DNA of 64,000 bases from Cherax quadricarinatus (GCF_038502225.1 NC_091303.1:23919385-23983384); one strand, 5' to 3'; positions 36,466-46,538 are shown, counted from the stretch's first letter. The notes: a model not told the origin generated them from the letters alone. Numbers and translations are program-made.

Positions 36466-36659
36466 TACCCTACCACTTATAAATTAAATAATATAAAACT
36501 TGGCCATACAGTATGTGAAAAGGGCGTAGGAGTTATGGTTAGCAGTAATCTGAGGCAAAGACAGCAAATGCATAAACATCGTAATGGGAAACAGATTACT
36601 GGGATTTATATCTATTGAAAAGGCATGGATTTGGGAGTGACCTGTCCTTTCAATGATTA

Positions 36660-36970
36660 CATACTTCTACTAGTGGGCTCCGCCTCTCCTGTCGTCAAGA
36701 TTATCTGCGTCTCACCTTGCACAGTATGTAAATCTCCATACTGTTGCTTCAACTTCACATTGTTCCAGACTGTGAAGTAAAACTCTTCAGGCTGAGGGAC
36801 TGACTATATCGTCTTTAGATCTCTATTGCTTCTGCTATCTCCTCTGTACTCGACTGAAGAAGCCTACTGTGTAGTCGAAATTTTTCAGAATAAAGATACC
36901 TAACTGTTGTTCATGTATCTTACTTACCAACTTGTCGGTATTGTATACCATAACCACAATCATCAAGAAG
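36660..36970 (+). mobile_element. Penelope-like terminal-repeat fragment
   Basis: Contains a CTGAAGA core, stem II and aataaagatacc, then ttcatgtatctta and caacttgtcggtattgtata, in the order of the other Penelope-like repeats here. No open frame. Confidence 0.6.
36843..36895 (+). ncRNA. Degenerate hammerhead-like motif
   Basis: Core CTGAAGA, a stem II of GCCTAC-TGT-GTAGTC with one mismatch, then GAAAT in place of GAAAC. Probably inactive. Confidence 0.35.
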
Positions 36971-36984
36971 TATAAGCAACAAGA

Positions 36985-37040
36985 TTATTATTGTTGTTGT
37001 TGTTGTAAAAAATGAAGCACTAAGCCACAAACAGCAGGAG
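36985..37040 (-). repeat. TAA-tailed short element, diverged and truncated
   Basis: attattgttgttgttg followed by gaagcactaagccacaa matches the short family. No target duplication recognised. Confidence 0.5.
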
Positions 37041-37498
37041 TCCGGAGCTCAACATGTCATCAGTGAGGCCTCTCATAGGTTAAGCAGCTCAGTTCTATCA
37101 TCTTCCTACAAAACGAATACAAATTCGTTAGAGAACATTCCGAGAGGAATGACAAAATTTATACACTGCCTAGGAAATCTTCCTTAAGAAGAATGACTGA
37201 GATCCCTTAACCTACAGTCTGTTGTAAGACTTATATTGAGGTATACATCATGTGTATACATGTAAGTGGAAGATGGGCATAAATAAAGGAGAAATAAATG
37301 GTTTTAAATAATGGATTTAAAATGGATGAATTTAGATTTAGAAAGGATATAGTTAAATACTAGGTTAGAAATAGAGCTGCGATAAGTGGAACAGTCTGCT
37401 TAGAAGGGTTATTGAAGCTAAACCCTTTCGTAGCTTCAAAAAGGTAAGGTAAATACACGAATGAGAGGGAAAGTTTGATTTGAGTAGCACTGAAAATG

Positions 37499-37787
37499 AA
37501 GATTAAGACACATGTGCAACAGTTGGGTGTCTTTATTAATGAAATGTTTCGCCTACACAGCAGGCTTCTTCAGTCAAATACAAAGGGAGCAGTAGTAATG
37601 AAATAAAGATGATATAGTCAGTTCATCAACCTTGGAGGAAAAGTATTTGAAGTGATCAGTCCCTTAGCCAGGAAAAGAGTTCAGCTCCATGGTCTGGAAC
37701 GATATCCTTCCATCATTAAAGACGCCAATCTGTTGTGCATGTGTCTTAATCTTTAACTTGACGGTATTTTATTCCATTTTCAACAAC
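37499..37787 (-). mobile_element. Penelope-like fragment with 13-bp target duplication
   Basis: A 289-bp insert with aagacacatgtgcaac, gtttcgcctacacag and a distal ttgacggtattttattcc. It is flanked by agcactgaaaatg (37486-37498) and agcattgaaaatg (37788-37800), with one mismatch. It splits the LINE-E 3' region. Confidence 0.75.
37530..37584 (-). ncRNA. Hammerhead-like motif in Penelope-like fragment
   Basis: Minus strand: CTGAAGA core, a stem II of GCCTGC-TGT-GTAGGC with one mismatch, and GAAAC. The outer stem I (tctttattaatg against acaaaggg) is partly kept. Confidence 0.4.
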
Positions 37788-38375
37788 AGCATTGAAAATG
37801 GGTTGGGTAAATATTTTTGCTAGTGGGTCTGCGTTAGAGAAGGACCTGGCTAATATGGACCAGTAAGCCTGCTGCAGTGTTCCTCTTTATGTTTTTGTGT
37901 TCTTAAAAATCTTCAACCACATAAAAGATCCCTTAAGGCATTGGTTTTCAACCTTTTTTCAGTGATGGCACCTCAAGTCATATAACTTCTTCTGTAACAC
38001 CCCTAGTCAGCTTTCTATTATAATAGCTTACCCTGTAAGAGTACTTAGTTTTAAGAATAATAATAATTATTATTACTGTTAGAAGTAGTATTAAAAGAAT
38101 ACTAATGCATAAAACACACAAGAAATATGGTGTATATAAACCTATTAGTGTAATACACACGCATTATAAATCACAGTAAACAAAACAAACAAGCTTGTCT
38201 TCTGTAACTTTCTTTAATGAGATATTTGGGCTTGATGTGATTGGCAGATCCTTTTGATATTAGGTGGAATATTGGCCAGTATCCTCATTTCTTCCTCGAC
38301 CGATTGTAGCCTTTCCTTCTTGTTCTTGTTAATTTTTATATTTGTAAGCTCAGAAAATTCCAACTCACACAGATA

Positions 38376-38541
38376 ATTATTATTATAATCAAGGGGGAAG
38401 CGCTAAACCCGTAGGATTATACAGCGCCCAGGGGAGGGGGGATGTGGAAGGTATTCAGGCTTAATTCGGGGAACTGGAGCACAGATCCAATTCCCTAAAT
38501 CAAGAGCCCCTCACCAACATCAAGGAACCTTCCATGAGGGG
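38376..38541 (-). mobile_element. TAA-tailed short element, full length, 11-bp target duplication
   Basis: 166 bp, close to the copy at 20962. Flanked by tcacacagata at 38365-38375 and 38542-38552. Confidence 0.88.
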
Positions 38542-38559
38542 TCACACAGATAAGATGTA

Positions 38560-38728
38560 TTATTATTATTATAATCAAGGGGGAAGCGCTAAACCCGGAG
38601 GATTATACAGCGCCTGGGGGGGGGGATATGTGGAAGGCATTCAGGCTTAATTCGGGGAACTGGAGCACAGATCCAATTCCCTAAATCAAGAGCCCCTCAC
38701 CAACATCAAGGAACCTTCCTTGAGGGGT
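38560..38728 (-). mobile_element. TAA-tailed short element, second full-length copy, 11-bp target duplication
   Basis: 169 bp, nearly the same as its neighbour and in the same orientation. Flanked by gataagatgta at 38549-38559 and 38729-38739. The two target duplications overlap by 4 bp, so the insertions were independent and almost at the same site. Confidence 0.88.
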
Positions 38729-39741
38729 GATAAGATGTAGAAAATTTCATGAGAATTACCAGTTTTTTTTTTTTCCTCATCTTGAGGACATTCATTCTTT
38801 ATCTCTATCCAGAAGTCGTCTAGATACACTTCCTTATTTTAATTTCAGACTGCCATTATTATGTATTTCAAAATAATTCCTCTTCTGTGAGACTGAGCTT
38901 CGACGAGCTTGATTCTGATGCAATAAATGTGGTTCTCAACCAGTCAGTCATAGTCTTCTATTCATAAGTTTGGGAAATACTACTGATACTTTTCTGCAAG
39001 TACTTCAAGATACTCAAAAATCAATGTCATGATCTTATTATTGTTTGTGGCAGCAACATGTGGGAACGTATCCATGTTGCCTCCACTTTGACAGTCCAAT
39101 TTTTTAATTTATCTCCCAGAGCATTAATTTTGTCAGTGGAAGATAAGATATCTTCATTGTTGCCTTGTATGTTGAAATTTTCTTTGCTTAAATATTCAAA
39201 GATATTCACTAAGAAGGATAATTTTTGTTGACAAGTGTCACCTGGAAGCAACACACAAAATTCTTCTTGCTGTTCAAAGGTAAAAAAAAAAAAAAGGTAA
39301 CTCATCCTTGAGTTCATACACACGTGACAAAATCTTTTCAGTAAACCAACCATTGACGGAGGTCTCTGTACAAATTCCTACAAGGGATTTCCATGACAAA
39401 CCAACAGCTTCCAAGTATTAACCTAATGTAGTGAATATATCTTGGCCTATTGATGTTTTATCAAGCTCAATACAACAACACAAAACTGGTTTATTAGTTG
39501 GAGAGCCAAAATTTCACTTTCTTTTACAGAGGCGCACACAGTTTCTTCAATGTCTGCTGACATATGTATTCTTCTGTTAATGTTATTACCTGGGAGTGGA
39601 ATCTGATTTCGTTTTCTGCTTCACTCCCGAACATGGCTTTCACTATCGGGTGCTACATGGTTTGTTATCTACGTGTCATGAATCTACTTTGGGATATCAA
39701 CACTTACATTGCGATCTACGTATCATGAATCTATGCGATCT

Positions 39742-39821
39742 ACACCTTATATTGCAATCAACACGGTACCTAACCTAACCTAACCTAGGTTAGGTACAGT
39801 GTTGATTGCAATATAAGGTGT
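39742..39821. repeat. Hairpin with telomere-like (CCTAA)n core
   Basis: 23-bp inverted arms at 39742-39764 and 39799-39821 flank cctaacctaacctaacct then aggttagg (39769-39794). TTAGG is the usual arthropod telomere unit. The core is short and symmetrical. Confidence 0.75.
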
Positions 39822-39822
39822 A

Positions 39823-41646
39823 CCTGGAGTTTACCTGGAGAGAGTTCCGGGGGTCAACGCCCCCGCGGCCCGGTCTGTGACCAGGCCTCCTGGTGGATCA
39901 GAGCCTGATCAACCAGGCTGTTGCTGTTGGCTGCACGCAAACCAACGTACGAGCTACAGCCCAGCTGATCAGGAATTGACTTTAGGTGCTTGTCCAGTGC
40001 CAGCTTGAAGACTGCCAGGGGTCTGTTGGTAATCCCCCTTATGTGTGCTGGGAGGCAGTTGAACAATCTCGGGCCCCTGACACTTATTGTATGGTCTCTT
40101 AACGTGCTAGTGACACCCCTGCTTTTCATTGGGGGGATGGTGCATCGTCTGCCAAGTCTTTTGCTTTCATAGTGAGTGACTTTCGTGTGCAAGTTCGGTA
40201 CTAGTCCCTCTAGGATTTTCCAGGTGTATATAATCATGTATCTCTCCCTCCTGCATTCCAGGGAATACAGGTTTAGGAACCTCAAGCGCTCCCAGTAATT
40301 GAGGTGTTTTATCTCCGTTATGCGCGCCGTGAAAGTTCTCTGTACATTTTCTAGGTCGGCAATTTCACCTGCCTTGAAAGGTGCTGTTAGTGTGCAGCAA
40401 TATTCCAGCCTAGATAGAACAAGTGACCTGAAGAGTGTCATCATGGGCTTGGCCTCCCTAGTTTTGAAGGTTCTCATTATCCATCCTGTCATTTTTCTAG
40501 CAGATGCGATTGATACAATGTTATGGTCCTTGAAGGTGAGATCCTCCGACATAATCACTCCCAGGTCTTTGACGTTGGTGTTTCGCTCTATTTTGTGGCC
40601 AGAATTTGTTTTGTACTCTGATGAAGATTTAATTTCCTCATGTTTACCATATCTGAGTAATTGAAATTTCTCATCGTTGAACTTCATATTGTTTTCTGCA
40701 GCCCACTGAAAGATTTGGTTGATGTCCACCTGGAGCCTTGCAGTGTCTGCAATGGAAGACACTGTCATGCAGATTCGGGTGTCATCTGCAAAGGAAGACA
40801 CGGTGCTGTGGCTGACATCCTTGTCTATGTCGGATATGAGGATGAGGAACAAGATGGGAGCGAGTACTGTGCCTTGTGGAACAGAGCTTTTCACCGTAGC
40901 TGCCTCGGACTTTACTCTGTTGACGACTACTCTCTGTGTTCTGTTAGTGAGGAAATTATAGATCCATCGACCGACTTTTCCTGTTATTCCTTTAGCACAC
41001 ATTTTGTGCGCTATTACGCCATGGTCACACTTGTCGAAGGCTTTTGCAAAGTCTGTATATATTACATCTGCATTCTTTTTGTCTTCTAGTGCATTTAGGA
41101 CCTTGTCGTAGTGATCCAATAGTTGAGACAGGAGCGACCTGTTCTGAACCCATGTTGCCCTGGGTTGTGTAACTGATGGGTTTCTAGATGGGTGGTGATC
41201 TTGCTTCTTAGGACCCTTTCAAAGATTTTTATGATATGGGATGTTGGTGCTATTGGTCTGTAGTTCTTTGCTGTTGCTTTACTGCCCCCTTTGTGGAGTG
41301 GGGCTATGTCTGTTGTTTTTAGTAACTGTGGGATGACCCCCGTGTCCATGCTCCCTCTCCATAGGATGGAAAAGGCTCGTGATAGGGGCTTCTTGCAGTT
41401 CTTGATGAACACAGAGTTCCATGAGTCTGGCCCTGGGGCAGAGTGCATGGGCATGCCATTTATCGCCTGTTCGAAGTCATTTGGCGTCAGGATAACATCG
41501 GATAGGCTTGTGTTAATCAAATTTTGTGGCTCATAAAAAATTCATTTTGATCTTCGACTCTCAGTCTGGTTAGGGGCTTGCTAAAAACTGAGTCATATTG
41601 GGACTTGAGTAGCTCACTCATTTCCTTGCTGTCATCTGTGTAGGAC
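39823..41646 (-). pseudogene. LINE-B reverse transcriptase, nearly intact, inserted in the hAT relic
   Basis: Minus-strand frames 41095-41520 and 39854-41119 together cover the same reverse transcriptase as the copy at 21.8 kb: MHSAPGPDSWNSVF, PLHKGGSKATAKNYRPIA, YTDFAKAFDKCDHG, SSVPQGTVLAPILFLILI, the catalytic SSFADDTRICMT and KDLGVIMSEDLTFKDHN, then SIPDQLGCSSYVGL. One frameshift lies near 41110 and a stop near 41518. The endonuclease domain is absent. Flanks are gcaatataaggtgta (39808-39822) and gcaatgtaagtgta (41647-41660), a likely target duplication. It truncates at almost the same 5' point as the copy at 21.8 kb. Confidence 0.85.
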
Positions 41647-41660
41647 GCAATGTAAGTGTA

Positions 41661-42110
41661 GATATAATTTTCCTTGTAGATAACAAGCCAAAGTAGCACC
41701 CACTATCGCACTTCAAGCAGGGAGAATTATTATTATAATAAAAAAGAAGGGCTGAACCACAATCAGAGAAAATAAATGTCTCTGCTTCTTATTTTTAACG
41801 AGCAATTCTGCTCCTAAGTTGCTGGCTTCTTGAGCTTTATTAGAAACCTTGACTGTTTTAAAAAATATCAGCTCTGTTGTTCTCGCTCATTGAAAAGTCT
41901 CTCACAGTATGATCGAGGCTTGTTAGTTAGATGACCATGTTGCATTCTGATATGTCTCTTTAATCTGCTGGCTACCTTGTCTTCATTGACCAGTTTATCA
42001 TCATAAATAACACATTCTGGCGTAGGATTAACTTCTCCACATCATGTAAATTCCAGATTTAAATAACTGTCCAAATTTAGACCAGTTTCCTTTCTTCTAA
42101 TCATGTCAGT
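41661..42110 (-). pseudogene. hAT transposase relic, N-terminal BED-like part
   Basis: Minus-strand translation gives TPECVIYDDKLVNEDKVA, SRLKRHIRMQHGHLTNKP and LLVKNKKQRHLFS. This matches the BED-type zinc finger and the following segment of ZBED5-like hAT proteins (C-x2-C changed to CVIY here, H-x4-H kept). It continues the relic at 37938-39680 across the LINE-B insertion. Stops are present. Confidence 0.6.
41726..41768 (-). repeat. TAA-tailed short element, truncated
   Basis: ttattattataataa followed by gaagggctgaaccaca. It lies inside the hAT relic. The target duplication is unclear. Confidence 0.55.
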
Positions 42111-42308
42111 TTTACCAGAAGTGGGAACTTTGCTGTAGTAGTTGACTCTACAACAAAGTCTAGTAGCAAGATTTCGAAAAAAGACACACATGTACACTTC
42201 AGGACATTTGTAGTTTTTTCATACTTCACCAATATTAAAATTCCTCCTGGTCGTGTATTACTAAGTCTCGACTCACGAAATCGTAATGATACGATTGCAA
42301 ACAAACCA

Positions 42309-42794
42309 TACCACGGGTGGGGATAAAACCCGCGATCAGAGTCATAAAACTCCAGACCGATGCGCTAGTCACTGGGCCAGCTGGTTACAAGAAGATTCGT
42401 CCACCTAGGTATATTTATACACCAAAGGAAGGTTAACATAAACACCACTGTGGCCACAAATGCAAGTTTTTACAGACGAATCTCCCGTCAGCGTGTCCGT
42501 GACTAGCACTGGCTCAAGTCCCCTCAAAGCCGTCATGACTCGCATTACGATTTCGTGAGTCATGATGACGGCTTTGAGGGGACTTGAGCTAGAGCTAGTA
42601 ACAGCCACGCTGGTAGGAGATTCGTCTGTAAAAACTTGCATTTGTGGTCACAGTGGTGCCTATGTTAACCTTCCTATGGTGTATAAATATACCTAGGTGG
42701 ACGAATCTTGTTGTAACCAGCTGGCCCAGTGGCTAGTGCATCGGTCTGGAGTTTTATGACTCTCTGATCGCGGGTTTTATCCCCACCCGTGGTA
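42309..42794. repeat. Large palindrome with tRNA-like outer ends
   Basis: Inverted arms of about 235 bp (42309-42541 and 42556-42794) meet at a loop of about 14 bp (gcattacgatttcg). The outer 75 bp of each arm is tRNA-like: on the plus strand at 42715-42790, ccagctggcccagtggctag then cgcgggttttatcccc. The arms contain a block also found singly at 228-310. This is a foldback arrangement of a tRNA-derived repeat. Confidence 0.85.
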
Positions 42795-42845
42795 TCGTTA
42801 GCTAGGTCTCACCACTTGTATTCACTTCCCACAGCACCTAACAAA

Positions 42846-43498
42846 TCAATAGCTTTTAACCAAAGCTTCGTAAGGTAATACATTCAATAGCAATGCACCA
42901 TTTACAAAATCACAAGGCAGAATACCTGGGTCGCGCTTGTGTGTAACACAACTTCGTACCAAACGTTTTAAATATAGACGCCGTCTGCGTTGTACTGAGT
43001 TCTGTACCGAGGGTGGAACAAAGCTACGAGCCAAACTATCATCAGGCTTCTGCGTCTGTATGTTAATTTTGGAGGGAAACTCCATTAACATGGACTGAGC
43101 ATTAAGGACAACGGTCTGATTGGGATATTATATAATGTACTTGATGAAGTCACAAATAACTTCGTCCGAATTGTAATGTAGAGAACTAGTTCAAAAATCC
43201 AAAAAGGTAAGCGCAAAATAAGCGTAGTTTCCAAACTTCTGTAAATTAAGTTTTAAATCTTTTAATTCGCCATTGACATTATTGTACTCAAAATAACATT
43301 TAACGAATTTGTGAGGCGGGTGACCAGTCGAGTCGAAGATGTGGCAACCATCCCAGTGATGATAAAAGTCTACGGTGTGTGAGATTTTCTCAGGGTCTTC
43401 ATTATCCGGTCCTGAAAAATATCCCTGTCCCCTCTCCATCTTGTACTTATAGGCGTTTGAGTGAGCCAAATAGCATCGCTTGCCACGTGAAGTATAAT
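42846..43498 (-). pseudogene. Unrecognised protein-coding remnant
   Basis: Two minus-strand frames lie in sequence. 43191-43498 reads RCYLAHSNAYKYKMERGQG, then SHTVDFYHHWDGCHIFDS and FVKCYFEYNNVNGELKDLKL. After a stop and a short gap, 42846-43150 reads DEVICDFIKYII, a stop, then YPNQTVVLNAQSMLMEFPSK, RSFVPPSVQNSVQRRRRLYL and LPCDFVNGALLLNVLPYEAL. The composition looks like real protein rather than repeat translation. Two in-frame stops separate the blocks, so it is probably a pseudogene, or exons whose splice sites I cannot find. I do not recognise the family. A tandem repeat truncates it on the right. Confidence 0.45.
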
Positions 43499-43866
43499 GA
43501 TAGTTAAGTATAGTGAAGTACAGTGATAGTGAAGTATATTGATAGTGAAGTGTACTGGTAGTGAAGGATAATGATAGTGAAGTATAGTGATAGTGAAGGG
43601 TAGTAGTATTAGTGACAGGTAGTGATAGTGAAATATAGTGATAATGAAATAGTGATAGTGATGTGATAGTGAAGTATAGTGGTGATCCTGAGGGATAGCG
43701 ATGATAGTGAAGTATAGTGATAGTGTAGCGGTGATAGTGAAGTATATTGATAATATAGTGATGATAGTGAAGTATAGTGATAGTGAAGGATAATGATAGT
43801 GAAGTATAGTGACAGTGAAGGGCAGTGATAGTGAAGGGTAGTGATACTAGTGAAGGATTGTAGTGA
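43499..43866. repeat. Degenerate agtgatagtgaagtat-type tandem repeat
   Basis: Irregular 15-16-bp units with many substitutions and indels. Confidence 0.85.
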
Positions 43867-43939
43867 TAATCTTCATTTCTACAAGTACTACATGTACAAC
43901 GTGTATAGACCTAGCTAATATCAGTAATATACTACTACA

Positions 43940-44016
43940 GAGAGAAAGCCCATTGTTATGCAGAGCATTTCGGGCAAATTAGGTCAGTTTTGTCCCAGGA
44001 TGCGACCCACACCAGT
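43940..44016. repeat. Dispersed repeat carrying a hAT insertion
   Basis: Contains gcagagcatttcgggcaaat and gcgacccacaccagtc. The same core catttcgggca occurs at 56608-56640. The sequence appears to resume after the hAT element at 44857 (ctactaaca). Confidence 0.5.
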
Positions 44017-44024
44017 CTACTATC

Positions 44025-44856
44025 AAGTGGCATGCAGAGGTCTGGTGATGCCCGGGGCTGACTCCTTGATTGTATGCCCCAAAGACTCAAGTATAAGGCC
44101 TAGTACTGAGTAATATTATGAGAAAGGGAGATATTTTGAATATGTAAACACAGATGAAATGTGAAATAAACATTTTATTCAATTTAAATATAAATCAACC
44201 AAAATTATTAAGTTCTTTTCCCTAAATGATCCCTCCTGTCAGAAAACACGTGAACTACTTCACTTTTTACATCAGCTGAGAGAAATTTTTTTCAATGCTT
44301 ATTAAAGTCAGGTTGGTCAGTCACTCCTGTGACATTCAAGACCTCAAATATGTTTTTATTAATTTCATTTTTGAAAATGACCTTAGACAACTTGCAACTG
44401 AAAATGCGATTGTAAGCAGTAATCTGTATGAAACATACAGCCTAGGAAAGACATCCCTCCCATACTGCAGTAAAGACTCCACAGCATCTTTAGGATCAGG
44501 GAGAATTCTATTCCCTCCAGCTCGAAGGAGCATCATAAAATCAATAATTTTGTCATATAACTGAATGGCTGCCACATCATTATCATAATAATTTGCAAAG
44601 TCTGAGCATTCTTTGTTTAATTACTCCTTTCTTGTTCATCTTCAATTTGGGGGCACCATTTTCTCTGGACAGAAAGGGTACACCATGTTAAAGGAATAAA
44701 GGGCTAACCACTACCTCTGTAGTGCGGTGAACCTACAAAAATTGATGTATCACCACTGAAATTTCAAAATTACTATCTAATTTCTCTCTAATTGGACCCC
44801 CCCCCATCTGGATGTCCGGGGCCACTGCCCCTTCTGCCCCCCTCTGCACGCCACTG
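44025..44856 (-). mobile_element. Internally deleted hAT element with 8-bp target duplication
   Basis: The terminal repeats read aagtggcatgcagaggtctg at the left and, inverted, cagtggcgtgcagaggggg at the right. The flanks ctactatc (44017-44024) and ctactaac (44857-44864) match at 7 of 8 bases. The minus-strand frame 44336-44575 is the C-terminal dimerisation region of a hAT transposase (LLQYGRDVFPRLYVSYRLLL, VASCLRSFSKMKLIKTYLRS), followed by stops. The catalytic core is gone. An 8-bp duplication is diagnostic for hAT. Confidence 0.75.
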
Positions 44857-45059
44857 CTACTAACAGTCTACTCTTCTCGCTCCACTTGTGACTTGACAGT
44901 GGTCCATGGCTTAAAGAAAAGTCATCATATGGTTCCTCTCCTGTGCGAGAGGTTTCTCTCCTTCAGAAGGCAAACCTTCAAGAGATTGCCTGAATTTTTT
45001 TTTCCTCTCACTTTTCAGTTTTATTTTGCTCCTAACATGTGAATGCCTCATCAATCAAC

Positions 45060-46275
45060 TTCAGATTTTCAGCCCTTGTGTATGGTAACAAGAACCAGAT
45101 GGAGTGTGTAGCAGAAGATTTAACTGTTTTATGAGTAAAACTGTGCACTTCTGAATCTGAAGGATTTCAATATTTAATGGGTGATGCAACTCAAGGCCAG
45201 GATAGTATCTATTAAGTCTTGATAGCATGCTAGCAAATTTTTTGATATAGTAAAATATTAAAAAAGAAAGAACACTTGAGACTGTTGAAATCTCTGCCAT
45301 AACTAGGGAATAACTTACCTGATCGGCTTGAAATTTTCACCACTGTTGTGGTTTCTTGAACACAAGATTCACACTGCCATTGAGTGCCGTAAGTCCCAAT
45401 TTGCCAGTTTTATTGAATTAATAATTTATCTTCATTTTTATTCATTAACTAAAGAATGCTTCTTCTGCGTACCTTCTAAATATTACTAACGATGCATTCT
45501 GTAATGAAGAAAATCCATAAGTTTGGTATGAATGGATGCAAATTTGAAAGTTTACTTGGTATAATTAGAATCGGGTCAAATACTGGAGAATGACTTTTCT
45601 GATTGGCTTCAAACTTTTATCGTGTTTATTATAATAAAAAGAAGCCCTAAACCTACAAGGGTCACACTGCGCTACTTTTATCATTGGTGGTCTTTATAAT
45701 TTGTTAAGTAAATTGTTTCCCATATAATAACCAAAGACTGCAATTTCTGATTGGCTTCAAATCCCTAAATTCTGGTATATCTTAATTGGTAGTATTTTTG
45801 TATTAATTTTGGTCTGTGTGGTCATCAATTTGTTAAAAAATATTGCCAAGTTTATCAAACTCAAATGTTATAAAAATAAAAAAGCAGATGTTTTTTCTTA
45901 CAGGATTATTTAAAAATTTAAATGGGAGGTAAATGAGAAAAGGAAACTTAAAAAAAATAGCTTTTTTTTTTAATTGTAACAATGTCACTTCTTATTTTCA
46001 GAACATTCCCATCAACATTTTTTGTTTGTTCTCACAACTTTTTTTTATTACTCTAGAATATCATATTCATTTGGCTTCAAATTTTCAATGCTGGTGTAAT
46101 ACACCTTGAGCAAGATTCATGGGACTATTTGCATGCATGAATGCCTTGTGCACAATGTTATGTAGGTCATTCCTAAATTTTCTTTTAGTCTGATAGGTGG
46201 AAACAGGCTCCTATAATTGGCTTTAAAATTTCAGCACTTGTGCATCCTGTAGATAATGGTCCAGAAACCGACACA
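45060..46275. repeat. Degenerate interspersed or tandem repeat, about 250-350 bp spacing
   Basis: The motif ctgattggcttcaaattttc followed by agcactggtgt recurs in altered form near 45070, 45325, 45600, 45755, 46070 and 46215. It appears again near 48080 and 48960. Related flanking phrases (gtcccaatttgc, caagattcatggg) recur too. This looks like an old tandemly amplified unit. I cannot place it in a family. Confidence 0.45.
45622..45673 (-). mobile_element. TAA-tailed short element, truncated, 9-bp target duplication
   Basis: Insert gtgtttattataataa then gccctaaacctacaagggtc. Flanked by acttttatc at 45613-45621 and 45674-45682. Confidence 0.75.
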
Positions 46276-46279
46276 TTGA

Positions 46280-46440
46280 TAAATTAAGACACGTACAATG
46301 CTTGGGTATCTTGAGGGACTGATTACCTTAAAAGTTTCTTCTCATTTTCACCATTCTTCTTTGTATTAAGACTGATGAAACCACTGTGGCGAAACATGTC
46401 CACAATAAAGTTATCCAAGTGTTGCACATGTGTCTAATTT
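46280..46440 (+). mobile_element. Penelope-like fragment
   Basis: The order ctgatgaaaccactgtggcg, aaacatgtccacaataaagt, gttgcacatgtgtct matches the other Penelope-like terminal repeats in the window. Confidence 0.6.
46358..46411 (+). ncRNA. Hammerhead-like motif with shortened stem II
   Basis: Core CTGATGA and GAAAC are kept. Stem II has lost two bases relative to the 63.3-kb copy. Outer stem I (tcttt and aaag) is still visible. Confidence 0.4.
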
Positions 46441-46538
46441 ATAAACTTGTGTAACCTACTTAGGAGGTTGGTATATTTAATGGAGAAAGTAGGTGCCATT
46501 TTGCAGATTATATCCTGAAATGGTATTATTTTACATTA

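Larger units (their letters stand above)
36408..37905 (+). pseudogene. LINE-E reverse transcriptase relic, split by Penelope-like pieces
   Basis: 36408-36655 reads FNADKC, LNNIKLGHTVCEK and GVMVSSNLRQRQQ, the region just after the catalytic box of CR1/L2-type reverse transcriptases. 37130-37460 gives the C-terminus (VYIMC..., WKMGINKGEINGF). 37800-37905 gives the same 3' end as the copy at 1200-1262 (agcctgctgcagtgttcctc). Many stops are present. A Penelope-like piece lies at about 36660-36970 and another at 37499-37787. Confidence 0.7.
37938..39680 (-). pseudogene. hAT transposase (ZBED5-like) relic, central part, C-terminus and one end
   Basis: The minus strand gives, in order, IPLPGNNINRRIHMSADIEE, an open frame at 39027-39353 with LSFLVNIFEYLSKENFNIQG and ILSSTDKINALGDKLKNW, then FSTSYLCELEFSELTNIK and SVEEEMRILANIPPNIKRIC, stopping near 38214. 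These are landmarks of hAT transposases of the ZBED5 type, including the C-terminal dimerisation region. Near 37938 cattggttttcaacc resembles a hAT terminal repeat. Stops and frameshifts are frequent, and two short elements interrupt the C-terminal codons. The N-terminal part lies beyond a LINE-B insertion at 41661-42110. DNA transposase, inactive. Confidence 0.7.

Noticed and set aside
43499..43866. Extension of the 14-bp satellite
   Set aside because: The unit (agtgatagtgaagtat type) differs in length and sequence, so it is a separate repeat.
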